Source: Deltaproteobacteria bacterium (GTDB taxonomy: Bacteria; Bdellovibrionota; Bdellovibrionia; Bdellovibrionales; Bdellovibrionaceae). Taken from it: DNA of 64,000 bases. The stretch covers positions 186,001-250,000 of the forward strand of contig JAFLCC010000004.1 of the NCBI GenBank assembly GCA_017302835.1. Reading direction: 5' to 3'. The translations under genes and the position numbers were made by a program. Shown here piece after piece: positions 47,309 through 58,387 of this stretch (positions within the stretch are counted from its first letter, which is position 1; each line of letters begins with the position of its first letter). The notes under the pieces were generated by a model, which made no database searches, was not told where the DNA came from, and was given only the letters and a program-made list of their open reading frames with translations.

Positions 47309-49058
47309 GTCTGCAAACATCCTCAATAAGTAATTGTATTTTGTTCTGGTTTCTAAACTTATCTCTTTTAATTTTAACAACCACGTCCAAATTATCAAGG
47401 CCTTCCGTGATCAGTCTTCTTTGAAAGGAATTAGGATTAAACAGAAGAAAATCATTTTTTTCATTATGACTGGAATCAATGGCCACGAGCTTAAAATGTT
47501 TATTTTTTAAAAGAGTGAGTTGAATAAAGGAGACATTTTTAATTAAAAACCGAGGTTCTTCAAAGCCCACTCCAAATGGCTCCATAAACTCAAGCCAAAG
47601 ATAATTTTTAAAATGCAAGTCCTTCCAGTTGATCTCGGCATCAAATTTTAGTTGATGCTCTGGATGCGGCTTTTCAATAACAATGTCTAACTGATTGTCT
47701 AACTGATTCTTCAAGAAATAATGAGTTGCGAGTTTATGAATCCGACTCGCTTCGTCCAAATGAAACTCAAATCCTATGGCACAAGAATGACCTCCGCCAT
47801 CACAGGTTTCAGATTTAATACTAGAAATAAATTCCACCAGACTCCCAGGGGAATCCTCTGGTTTTCGTCCCGAAGAAATCACCGTTCCTGTTTCTGGATT
47901 CACGCTTCCAATAAGGCAAGCGACACCCAATTCCGTCATGAAGTGATTAGCAATAAGTCCTGTGACTCCTGGATGAATTTTATCAGAAAAAAAATAAAGA
48001 AAATGATCTCTCTTGATACTCTCTTCTAAATTATTTTCCAAAATATGCTGTTCTACGATATTCACACCCTTATCCTGAAAGGCTCTTCGCTTGGTATTCA
48101 AGTCAAGCAACTCTTCGACATAGGCATTTGCCTGTATTTCATTTTCAAGAAAAAGTAATTCCATGGGTTGCTTGTCTTTTTCAAGTCTGCCGAGGGCGTT
48201 TATTTTGGGGGCTAACTTTATCCCAATATCCTCAACATCCAATTTCTTGCCCTTTAAATCCAATTTGGATAAAAGAGCCGTGAGTCCCTTATTTTCTACT
48301 TTTTTAAAAGATTCAAAGGCAAACTTTAATAACAATCTATTGTCCTTTATCAACGGGACCATATCAGTGATGGTAGCGATGGCGTAATAAGGCAGAAGTT
48401 CTTTGATATCAAAGGATGTAGAATACCCTAGATCTAGCATTTTTTTTCTTAAGGCACGAATAAGATATAACGCCACTCCCGCACCACAAAGATAATTCAA
48501 TCCAGATTTGTCGCCTTCTTGATTGGGATTCACAATACAAAATGCCGATGGCAACCGATCCTGTGGCAAATGATGATCGGTCACAATCACATCCACGCCT
48601 AAGTCCTTAGCCTTATCGCAAGCCTCATTAGCTGTGATTCCGACATCCACAGTAAGAATCAAATGACAGCCTCTTGATTTTATTTCCTCCACATAATGGG
48701 AGTGAAGGCCATAGCCATCACGATGACGTAAGGGCTGAAAGGGAATAATGAATTTAAATCCTAATTTTTCTAACCCTTCTTTGAGTAAAATAAGCCCAAA
48801 GGTACCGTCTAAATCATAGTCCCCATAAATCGCAATTTTTTCTTGACTGTCCAAAGCGAGAAGCAATCTCTGAACTGCCTTATCCATATTTAAGACTAAA
48901 AAAGGATCACTTAATGTCGAAATTTTAGGATAAAGAAACTCCTTTATTTCTTGAGAGGATTTGAAACCTCTGGCGATCAGGAATTTTAATAAAAAATCAG
49001 GAATCTTTAAAGATTCCTGACTTAAAAGAGGATTTACTTCCATTGTTGTTATGGCCAC
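47289..49058 (-). CDS. recJ: Single-stranded-DNA exonuclease RecJ
   Basis: A 589-residue DHH/DHHA1 phosphoesterase. Metal motifs are YGDYDLDGTFG, ILTVDVGITAN and VIVTDHHLP; the DHHA1 part has CDGGGHSCAIGFEF, and an OB-like C-terminal region follows. RecJ degrades single-stranded DNA 5' to 3' in repair and recombination. The start is GTG at 49058, which overlaps the secF stop (TAGTG), with AAGG four bases before it. Confidence 0.93.
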   Translation of the reverse strand: MAITTMEVNPLLSQESLKIPDFLLKFLIARGFKSSQEIKEFLYPKISTLSDPFLVLNMDKAVQRLLLALDSQEKIAIYGDYDLDGTFGLILLKEGLEKLGFKFIIPFQPLRHRDGYGLHSHYVEEIKSRGCHLILTVDVGITANEACDKAKDLGVDVIVTDHHLPQDRLPSAFCIVNPNQEGDKSGLNYLCGAGVALYLIRALRKKMLDLGYSTSFDIKELLPYYAIATITDMVPLIKDNRLLLKFAFESFKKVENKGLTALLSKLDLKGKKLDVEDIGIKLAPKINALGRLEKDKQPMELLFLENEIQANAYVEELLDLNTKRRAFQDKGVNIVEQHILENNLEESIKRDHFLYFFSDKIHPGVTGLIANHFMTELGVACLIGSVNPETGTVISSGRKPEDSPGSLVEFISSIKSETCDGGGHSCAIGFEFHLDEASRIHKLATHYFLKNQLDNQLDIVIEKPHPEHQLKFDAEINWKDLHFKNYLWLEFMEPFGVGFEEPRFLIKNVSFIQLTLLKNKHFKLVAIDSSHNEKNDFLLFNPNSFQRRLITEGLDNLDVVVKIKRDKFRNQNKIQLLIEDVCRHESFKN

Positions 49059-50005
49059 TAAGCCTTTGCCAGATACTTTAATTTTTCAAAAACAATAATA
49101 AATGGAGCCGCCACATAAATTGAAGAATAGGTTCCAAAGAAAATACCAATACAAAGCGCAAAAGCGATATCACCCACCGTGCCGCCAGCAAAAGCGTACA
49201 AACTTAAAGCTGAAATGAAAACAGTGCCTGAGGTGATTATGGTTCTGCTCAACATATCATTTATGGCCTTGTTAATAAGAAATGAAATGGGTTTATTTTT
49301 ATAAGCTTCTTCTGTTTCACGAATTCTATCAAATACCACAATGGTATCATTTAAAGAAAATCCGATTAGAGTCAGAATAGCTGCCAGAATGGGCACATTG
49401 ACTTCCTTACCAACTAAAACAAATATTCCCAGAGTAATGACGGCATCATGAAACAAACAAATGACCGCACCCGGAGCGTACTTATAATCAAAGCGTAGAG
49501 AAATATAAATTAATATCACTAGTAAACAATAAAACACAGAAAGAAAACCGTTCTTTTTTAGCTCCGCTCCCACCTGTGGCCCAACGGAATCAACTCTTCG
49601 GATATCTGGCTTTTGCGCACCAAACTCGACCTCGATCATGGTCTTTACTTTAGCAATCGACTGGTTCAGAATATCATTTGTTTCTTTATCCGTAGCTCCA
49701 ATTTTTCCCTGAAAGCGAATGACAAACTCATTGGTATCACCAAAACTCTGAATTCCAATATCACCAATACCTAATTTTTCTGAGCTGTTTCTTAAACTAT
49801 CAATGGATACTGGATTTACAAACTTCACTTGAATTTCTGTTCCGCCTCGGAAATCAATTCCATAATTTATTCCACGAATGGCTAAATAAATTAATGAAAC
49901 AATAACCAAGACCAATGAAATTCCTCCGAAGAGACCAATATTTTTAACAAAATCAAAGCGACCAAAATCATCTTCTTTAACTTTTACATTATTTGTTGTT
50001 TTCAT
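49058..50005 (-). CDS. secF: Protein translocase subunit SecF
   Basis: A 315-residue RND-type membrane protein with six helices. The first periplasmic part starts INYGIDFRGGTEIQVKF, and the later membrane motifs are SLNDTIVVFDRIRE and LSRTIITSGTVF. With SecD it pulls proteins through the Sec channel using the ion gradient. It starts 15 bases after secD. Confidence 0.95.
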   Translation of the reverse strand: MKTTNNVKVKEDDFGRFDFVKNIGLFGGISLVLVIVSLIYLAIRGINYGIDFRGGTEIQVKFVNPVSIDSLRNSSEKLGIGDIGIQSFGDTNEFVIRFQGKIGATDKETNDILNQSIAKVKTMIEVEFGAQKPDIRRVDSVGPQVGAELKKNGFLSVFYCLLVILIYISLRFDYKYAPGAVICLFHDAVITLGIFVLVGKEVNVPILAAILTLIGFSLNDTIVVFDRIRETEEAYKNKPISFLINKAINDMLSRTIITSGTVFISALSLYAFAGGTVGDIAFALCIGIFFGTYSSIYVAAPFIIVFEKLKYLAKA

Positions 50006-50020
50006 TTTTTTCCTACGTCC

Positions 50021-51742
50021 TTAATTGGGTTTAACAGGCAAACCGATGGATATTTGTTTATAGTTCCACTTAAAAATCAAAGTATCTACAATGAGTTTTG
50101 AGACAAACACATTTGCAAAAAGTGTTGTTACAATTCCAATAAGTAAAGTCACTGCAAATCCTTTTACGGGTCCCGTTCCAAAATAAAGCAGGATTCCTCC
50201 GGTAGCAGCAACTGTCACATTCGAATCTAGAATGGCTGACATGGCTCGATGATACCCTTCTTTAATGGCCAACTTCCAACTTGCCCCCTTCAAAAGCTCT
50301 TCTTTAATCCGTTCTTGAATAAGAACATTCGCATCGACGGCAAATCCCACAGTTAACGCAATCCCTGCTATACCAGGTAAGGTGAGGGTAGCTCCCAAGG
50401 CAGTTAGTAATCCAAATACAGAGAGAATATTCACGGCCATGGACACTGTCGCCACAACACCCATTCCACGATAATAAAAAAGCATGAAGAGAATGACCAG
50501 AAGACTTCCTACAAAGGCTCCCAATTCGGCCTTCCTAATAGAATCTCCTCCCAGACTGGGCCCAACTCTTCTTTCTTCTAGCTGTTCTAAACTTGCTGGT
50601 AAGGACCCAGCTCGTAATGCGGTGGAAATCATTTTTGCTTCAGCTAAGGATTCATCTCGATTCCTTACGGAACCCAAAGTGATCCTCGCATGCCCATCTC
50701 CAATCTTGGTTTGTATATTTGGTGCCGATTTAACGACTTTATCTAAAACAATGGCCATTTGTTGACCTACGTTAGCCCCAGTAATATCCGCAAACTTAGC
50801 CGCACCCACCGGGTTAAACACCAAGGTCACTTCAGGCTCACCAAATTGTCCAAAGGCAATGGAAGCATCTTCCAAACTAGAACCACCTAAGTCCGTGTCA
50901 GATTTCAACAGGTAAGGTCGAGCTCCAGCATTTATATTTGTAGCATTTTCGGTTTTACCAAAATAGACCACTGTTTTTTCTGGGATCTTTCCCTTAAGGT
51001 CTAAATTAATTTTATTTGTATATTCGGAATACTTCATTGTCTGAATCGAATAATTTCCTGCTTTTTCAGCTTCCTGAATCCACTTTTGTAAATCAGCAGG
51101 ACTGACATCTCGATTGACAATCATAAAATCCAATTTAGCCGTTGTGTTGATAAGTTTTTTGGCATTTTCCGCATCGGTCATGCCTGGCAATTGCACCAGG
51201 ATTCTATCCAAACCCTGCTGAGAAATACTGGGTTCGGCAACTCCAAATTCATCAATCCTATTACGGATAGTTTCGATGGACTGAGCTATCACTTTGGACT
51301 TTGTTTCTGCCAATTGATTTTCAAGATATCTTAAAACCAAAATTCTATCTGTTTTTGCAAATTCTTGAAGTAAAACCCCGTGTTTTTCCATAATTTGCTT
51401 TGATGCTTTGTCTACATCCAAAGCCGTTGGCAATTCAAATGTGATTTCACCTTTTTCACCATTGGTTATTTTAAAATCAGTGATCGCAACAGGCTCTTTA
51501 CTCGTGCTTAATTCTTTTTTGATTGAATTTGCTAGACGGGTTGCCGTTTCCGTCATCACCCCATTAACATCCACACCCATAACCAAGTGCAGACCACCTT
51601 GAATATCTAATCCGTAATTTAATTTTTTTTGAGCTGGCCACCAAGAAATTTTACCCGTATTAAATACATTGGGTGTTAACAAAATAACGGCTGTGAAAAC
51701 TCCTAAAAGAGTGGCCGTTAAACGCCATCGATAATTTTCCAT
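50021..51742 (-). CDS. secD: Protein translocase subunit SecD
   Basis: A 573-residue protein. The first helix is followed by LNYGLDIQGGLHLVMGVDV, a large periplasmic domain (about 60-380) with SQQGLDRILVQLPGM, and five membrane helices with TLPGIAGIALTVGFAVDANV and LIQERIKEEL. Works with SecF and YajC. Typical gene order yajC-secD-secF. Confidence 0.95.
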   Translation of the reverse strand: MENYRWRLTATLLGVFTAVILLTPNVFNTGKISWWPAQKKLNYGLDIQGGLHLVMGVDVNGVMTETATRLANSIKKELSTSKEPVAITDFKITNGEKGEITFELPTALDVDKASKQIMEKHGVLLQEFAKTDRILVLRYLENQLAETKSKVIAQSIETIRNRIDEFGVAEPSISQQGLDRILVQLPGMTDAENAKKLINTTAKLDFMIVNRDVSPADLQKWIQEAEKAGNYSIQTMKYSEYTNKINLDLKGKIPEKTVVYFGKTENATNINAGARPYLLKSDTDLGGSSLEDASIAFGQFGEPEVTLVFNPVGAAKFADITGANVGQQMAIVLDKVVKSAPNIQTKIGDGHARITLGSVRNRDESLAEAKMISTALRAGSLPASLEQLEERRVGPSLGGDSIRKAELGAFVGSLLVILFMLFYYRGMGVVATVSMAVNILSVFGLLTALGATLTLPGIAGIALTVGFAVDANVLIQERIKEELLKGASWKLAIKEGYHRAMSAILDSNVTVAATGGILLYFGTGPVKGFAVTLLIGIVTTLFANVFVSKLIVDTLIFKWNYKQISIGLPVKPN

Positions 51743-51862
51743 ACAACTTCCTTATGAATAACTTTTAATGAAATAAAACCCAAATCCTTTCATCAGAACA
51801 AGAAAGGATTTAGCTTCGAAATGTAATTTGAATATCCAAGTACTTAAAAGTCAAAAAGAAAA

Positions 51863-52237
51863 TTAGTTTTTGCTGCTTTCTTTTTGCGCAGACTGAATTG
51901 CTAGTTGGGCACTTCCTGCTATTTGAGATCTTAACATTTTAATTCTGACACTGTCAGCTATTTCTAAGGTCACAAATTGATCGGTTAATCCTTCAATTTT
52001 TCCTAATATTCCAGAATGAGTGATCACCTCATCGCCTCTTTTTAATGAAGAGACAAAGGTCTGTTGTTGTTTTTGTTTTTTCATTTGGGGACGCAATAGC
52101 ATGAAGTACAAAATCACAAACATGACAATAAACGGAAACACAGCTTCGAGCATTGAAGGCTGTTGTCCAGCCGCAGGAGCTGGCGTCGTCGCCGTCTGAG
52201 CCAACACAAAGTTTGAAAACAAAATAAATTTCAACAT
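51863..52237 (-). CDS. yajC: Sec translocase accessory protein YajC
   Basis: A 124-residue protein. Unusually, a signal-like start (FILFSNFVLAQ) and an Ala/Pro linker precede the single YajC helix (VFPFIVMFVILYFMLLRPQM). The cytoplasmic part carries the family motif SLKRGDEVITHSGILGKIEG. It sits between tgt and secD as in many proteobacteria. Confidence 0.92.
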   Translation of the reverse strand: MLKFILFSNFVLAQTATTPAPAAGQQPSMLEAVFPFIVMFVILYFMLLRPQMKKQKQQQTFVSSLKRGDEVITHSGILGKIEGLTDQFVTLEIADSVRIKMLRSQIAGSAQLAIQSAQKESSKN

Positions 52238-52373
52238 AAAAACTCCTTATAACAAAAGTGATAATCTACAACTTATAACTAGATAAAAACCAGATTTTAA
52301 AAAAACTGAATATCAGGTTATTAAGGGCCCGTCTAGAACTTAGTCAAAGCTCCTTAATGACTTGGAGCAAGAA

Positions 52374-54590
<2,217 letters not shown>

Positions 54591-54594
<4 letters not shown>

Positions 54595-55631
54595 TCAGGA
54601 ATCCGTGCAAAAGAAATTTTATTCATAGCCAGGGGCACTCCAGAGTTCTGCAAGGTGCTCATGATGTCTTGAATGACCTCATCACCGATAGAGTATTTAC
54701 GAGAAAAGTCTTCTATCGAATAAAAAACTTTAACTGTCAGCCAGGACTCCGTTGTCTCAATAATCAGTACCCTTGGAGCTGGGTCTTTCACCACATCTGG
54801 ATTTTTTAACATTGATTCCAAAAGCAAAGCTTTAATCTTGCGAATGTCTGCGGAAAAATCAATTCGAAAAGTATGAGAATGTCTAACTTGTTTCACATTA
54901 TTTGAATAAATTAAAATCTGACTCTGAGCCATGATTTTGTTTGGAATCATGATCCACTCATTTGAAAAAGTATTGATAAAGGTGGCTCGCCAAGTAATTT
55001 CTTGAACTTGCCCTGTCCATTTATTACCTGCATTTTGAATTTCAACCCAATCCCCAATGGTAAAGGGATTCCCAATTTGCAAGGCCACTCCTGAAAATAA
55101 ATTTCCTAAGGTATCCTGCAAGGCCAAGCCCAGAACAATCGAGAAAACGGCTGATGTTGCGAGCATGGCTGTTAAATTTATAGAAAAAACTTCAGACATT
55201 AAATAAATAAAAACAATGAGTGAAAATATAAATGTAAATAAATTTGCCAACAACCTAGGGATACCAACACTTTTATTTTTAAAAAATAAATACAGATAGG
55301 CCAAGATCTGGGCCACTTTAACAAAGGTCACCGCCGACAAGCTGATGGTTAGATATAAAAAAACCGTGTAAATCCTTTGTATCCATCCACTTTGACCCAT
55401 CTCTAGGCTGAGATAAAATCTATTGGCCAAAGAAAATAGGAAACTCACAAGCAAGAGATAAAAAGTAGACCGGAATCGAGCTTGAAGATTCTTGTGTCTC
55501 TTTTCAGTAATTTGAGTTAAATGAAACTTGTAAAACCCTAATCCAAAAAATAAAACTATAGTTAAAATAATGTAGTACTCTAAATGAATAAAGGCTTGAA
55601 TTTTATCGCTAGCTGAAGGAAAGGACGTCAT
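54591..55631 (-). CDS. MscS-family mechanosensitive channel
   Basis: A 346-residue protein. Five hydrophobic helices run to about residue 170, ending with the pore-like AMLATSAVFSIVLGLALQD. The MscS core follows: TLGNLFSGVALQIGNPFTIG, DWVEIQNAGNKWTGQVQEIT and WIMIPNKIMAQSQI. It should release solutes under low-osmolarity stress. The ATG at 55631 is preferred to one 24 bases upstream because AAGGA lies seven bases before it. Its stop overlaps queA by four bases. A structured RNA with terminator lies upstream. Confidence 0.9.
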
Positions 55632-55773
55632 CACTTTTTCCTTGATGAAAAACATTTAGATTCATTCGGTTGGCAAATTCCTTAATCGCCAGGCTGACTC
55701 GGTAGCCAGCATTTAATATGAATCTTTGTTAATGTAAATAGGAGAGTTTGATTTGTCGAGAGGCGCACTGAAT

Positions 55774-55804
55774 AAAAAAAAGCGGAAGGCTTTAAACCTT
55801 CCGC
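55774..55804 (-). terminator. Intrinsic terminator of the structured RNA
   Basis: A perfect eight-base-pair GC-rich stem GCGGAAGG/CCTTCCGC (55782-55804) with a seven-base loop, followed on the minus strand by eight Ts (55774-55781). It is the most canonical terminator in the window. Confidence 0.85.
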
Positions 55805-56010
55805 AGGAGATTATACCCACCAGGGGAACCACCAAACCCTGATGGAGTAAATTCTCCAAAACAAATTTAAATTTCCACTTTCCACCTTCCACCTTAGGAA
55901 GACTAAACCATCCTAGTTTAGAAGTCTCTTCCTTAGGGTGGAATAAGAACCCAGGCACCTCATCCTTGATATGCCTTTCATAAGCTAAGACTGACGAACC
56001 GAGTTCCACG
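55774..56010 (-). ncRNA. Candidate structured RNA (small RNA or attenuated leader)
   Basis: Several hairpins lie in series on the minus strand and end in an intrinsic terminator. The largest (55887-55943) has paired blocks TTCCACC/GGTGGAA, GGAAGA/TCTTCC and CTAAAC/GTTTAG. The next (55817-55845) pairs CCATCAGGG with CCCTGGTGG; it holds a G-U pair only if read from the minus strand, and a C-A mismatch otherwise. That supports minus-strand transcription. The 5' end is not defined. It could be an independent small RNA (6S-like size, about 200-230 bases) or a riboswitch-like leader for mscS 120 bases downstream. No known RNA family is recognised. Confidence 0.55.
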
Positions 56011-56046
56011 GTTAAAAAAAACTCATCTTTTAAATTTTTGAGAGTG

Positions 56047-56075
56047 TTGACAGTCTAGGAACTCCTCTATATTAA
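56047..56075 (+). promoter_or_regulatory. Sigma-70-like promoter
   Basis: TTGACA at 56047 and TATTAA at 56070 are separated by 17 bases. This would start a transcript near 56082 with a leader of about 70 bases for the lipoprotein gene at 56151. Confidence 0.6.
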
Positions 56076-56150
56076 TTATATTAATGTAATCGATAACAAT
56101 AAACTCATTAAGAATTCCAAAAATTCATTAATTAACTAAAGGAGATCCCT

Positions 56151-56642
56151 ATGAAAGCATTATTTTTAAACACCCTACTTGGAATGATAGCTCTCAGTTT
56201 TATGAGCGCTTGTTCCTCCACTCCAAAAACAACAGCCGCAGCTGAAACGAAGGCAACAACCCCTGCTCCCGAAGTAACTGCAAAAACAGAAACTAAAGCT
56301 CCAGAAAAGATGGCGGCCCCCACAGCCAGCGCTCCTTCCAAAAAATCAAGCAAATCTAAAGCAAAAGTAGCCAAGGCTTCAGCTGCACCAACCGCTCCAG
56401 CCACTCCTTCTGAAAAAACAACAGCAGGTAGCGAAGGCCAAGGAAAAGTAACATGCAAATCAGGTTCTGAAGTGCGAACTCTTGAAGTGAAAGCTGGAGG
56501 ACAAAAGGCTTGTGAAGTTTTGTACACTAAGTCTGGAGAATCAAAGTCCATCGCAAGTGCCATCTCTGATACTGCTTTTTGCAATAACGTGACTCAAAAA
56601 GTTTCTAAAAATTTGCAAGCTGCCGGCTATAAATGTGAGTAA
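56151..56642 (+). CDS. Small lipoprotein with Ala/Lys/Pro-rich linker
   Basis: A 163-residue protein with a lipoprotein signal (FMSACSS, Cys21). Residues 25-95 are an Ala/Thr/Lys/Pro-rich linker, the kind used to span peptidoglycan. The C-terminal 65 residues are a small domain with four cysteines (VTCKSGSEV, KACEVLYTKSG, TAFCNNV, GYKCE) that could form two disulfides. GGAGAT precedes the ATG by six bases, and a good promoter lies upstream. No family is recognised. Confidence 0.75.
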   Translation: MKALFLNTLLGMIALSFMSACSSTPKTTAAAETKATTPAPEVTAKTETKAPEKMAAPTASAPSKKSSKSKAKVAKASAAPTAPATPSEKTTAGSEGQGKVTCKSGSEVRTLEVKAGGQKACEVLYTKSGESKSIASAISDTAFCNNVTQKVSKNLQAAGYKCE

Positions 56643-56703
56643 CTAAATTGCAATTAATTAAAATTAGCTAAAGGGTGCCATTTTCAAGAATCCCGAATTG
56701 AAT

Positions 56704-57381
56704 TTAGTAAATTAATCTTGCAATCACAATAAAATGTAAAATAGCTGCCACGATGGTTAAAATATGAAAGATCTCGTGGTAGCCAAAAATCAAAGGCCAA
56801 GGATTTGGCCTTTTTAGAGCATAGACAAGAGCTCCTATCGAGTAAATTACCCCGCCAATAACTATCAGGGAAACACTTAAATTTCCAAGCGCCACTTTCA
56901 ATTCTGAAATATAAGGAGCTGCCAACCATCCCATTGCCAAATACAAAATGGCCGACAAGTATTTTGGGGCTTTGATCCAAAAAAGTGTTTGCATGACACC
57001 TAGAAAAGCCGCCCCCCAAATCAAGACTAAAAGAGTCTTACCCCCAGTTTCTGAAATGGCCAATAAACAAAGGGGAGTCCCCGTACCTGCAATCATTATA
57101 AAAATAGCCGCATGGTCCAAACGCCTCATCCATTGACGGTTCTGTGGGCTCCATTGCCGCCGATGATATAGAGAACTGACTCCAAAAAGAGTCACCACTC
57201 CGAAAGAATAAATAAATACAGAAATAAGAGAATTAAAATTTTTTGCCAGGGATAGCAACATACCACAAGCACCCAGGCTGAAAAAAAAAGCCGCTTGGTG
57301 AAAAAAACCCCTCAACTTAGGCTTAACCAAAGAGAAATCATTTTTTTCCGTAGAAGAAAAAGATAGCTGAATTGAGGACAT
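56704..57381 (-). CDS. Hemolysin III / PAQR family membrane protein
   Basis: A 225-residue protein with seven membrane helices and the family histidines: SSLYHRRQWSPQNRQWMRRL with DHAAIFIMIAGTGTPLCL, and the C-terminal FGYHEIFHILTIVAAILHFI. PAQR proteins are thought to be metal-dependent membrane hydrolases; the hemolysin name is historical. Confidence 0.9.
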   Translation of the reverse strand: MSSIQLSFSSTEKNDFSLVKPKLRGFFHQAAFFFSLGACGMLLSLAKNFNSLISVFIYSFGVVTLFGVSSLYHRRQWSPQNRQWMRRLDHAAIFIMIAGTGTPLCLLAISETGGKTLLVLIWGAAFLGVMQTLFWIKAPKYLSAILYLAMGWLAAPYISELKVALGNLSVSLIVIGGVIYSIGALVYALKRPNPWPLIFGYHEIFHILTIVAAILHFIVIARLIY

Positions 57382-57421
57382 TTATAACTTACCTTGCTTT
57401 TTAGATCCTACTTTTCAAATC

Positions 57422-57637
57422 CTAAGGTTTTTTATCTTCTACTTTTTTGTCTTCGGTTTTCTTCACTTCTGGAGCTTGATTCATTTTGCAACCGTCTTTA
57501 TCTGCATCCATCATTTTACATCCACCCTCTTTACATTTACTTGCGCAACAGCCTCTTTTATGAGCACATGATGACAAACCTAAACTTAAAGCCACAAAAC
57601 CTACTAAAGCCAAATTTTTTAAAAATAATGTTTTCAA
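57422..57637 (-). CDS. Small cysteine-rich lipoprotein
   Basis: A 71-residue protein with a lipoprotein signal (LSSCAH, Cys24). Five further cysteines follow within 27 residues (CCASKCKEGGCKMM, then DGCKMN), and the tail is Lys/Glu/Asp-rich. The cysteine spacing suggests metal binding. GAGGAG lies just before the ATG. No named family is recognised. Confidence 0.75.
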   Translation of the reverse strand: MKTLFLKNLALVGFVALSLGLSSCAHKRGCCASKCKEGGCKMMDADKDGCKMNQAPEVKKTEDKKVEDKKP

Positions 57638-57710
57638 ATAAACTCCTCTTTTTTAATTTTAAAAAAGCACCAGACTTCTTTTGTGTATTTTATATCCTGA
57701 GGTTTTTAAA

Positions 57711-58349
57711 TCAAGGATTAGTTTCATATTCTTTTTGGCTTAAAAGAATAACGCCTTCTGTTTTTAAAATGAACAATCGTTCTTTTATCTTATCCTTTGG
57801 AATCTTGTAAGCTGGACTTAAGTCTTCAATGATCTGGACTCTGTACCCTAACTCTCTGGCATCCAAAGCTGTTTGCGTGATTCCCAAATCCAAAGCTAGT
57901 CCGGCAAGGACAATTTCATTTACTTGTTTATACTGCAAGTAATCATGAAGTTGGGTTTTTTCAAGCCTGCTCTTATCAAAAAAGGCCGAAGAGGAATCAA
58001 ACATCGGGTTCATACCTTTTCTGACCACAAAATGAATACATTGAATCTCTAAGGCGGGATGAAAGCTCGCTCCCGGAGTGTTCTGCACGCAGTGGTCAGG
58101 CCACAACACTTGCCTTTGACTGTGCAATTCTATTTTTTCTTCTAACTTTTTACCCGGATTATTCGAAGCAAAAGAATGGTGATGAGGTAAATGATAGTCT
58201 TGGCTTAAAACATTAAGATCATTTTTTTTTCCACTATAACTAAGAAGTTGATTTATCCTATCCATATAGTTAGCGGGCTTTGGAACATTCATCGTTCCAT
58301 TTTGAAAAAAATCATTTTGCAAATCATGAAGCAACAAACATCTCACCAA
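57711..58349 (-). CDS. Nicotinamidase-like protein lacking the catalytic cysteine
   Basis: A 212-residue isochorismatase-fold protein closest to PncA. It keeps Asp9 (HDLQNDFF), the metal ligands in SQDYHLPHHHSF and WPDHCVQNTPGASF, and Lys111 in VRKGMNPM. The segment where PncA has its cysteine nucleophile (usually D-Y-C-V-x-x-T) reads GLALDLGITQTALDA, with Gly156 (GGA codon) in its place. Classical nicotinamidase activity is therefore unlikely; it may bind nicotinamide or act on another substrate. Next to nadE, 38 bases downstream of it on the same strand. Confidence 0.75.
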   Translation of the reverse strand: MVRCLLLHDLQNDFFQNGTMNVPKPANYMDRINQLLSYSGKKNDLNVLSQDYHLPHHHSFASNNPGKKLEEKIELHSQRQVLWPDHCVQNTPGASFHPALEIQCIHFVVRKGMNPMFDSSSAFFDKSRLEKTQLHDYLQYKQVNEIVLAGLALDLGITQTALDARELGYRVQIIEDLSPAYKIPKDKIKERLFILKTEGVILLSQKEYETNP

Positions 58350-58387
58350 ATCATTATGAGTTAACTCTTTTCACTGAGCAAAAATTT

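Noticed and set aside
55713-56009. 98-residue minus-strand reading frame
   Set aside because: It runs through a perfect intrinsic terminator and strong hairpins; the residue pattern shows no signal, domain or ribosome binding site. The RNA explanation is better.
56132-56584. Ala/Val-rich 150-residue minus-strand frame
   Set aside because: Antisense shadow of the Ala/Lys-rich lipoprotein gene at 56151, whose promoter, ribosome binding site and lipobox are clear.
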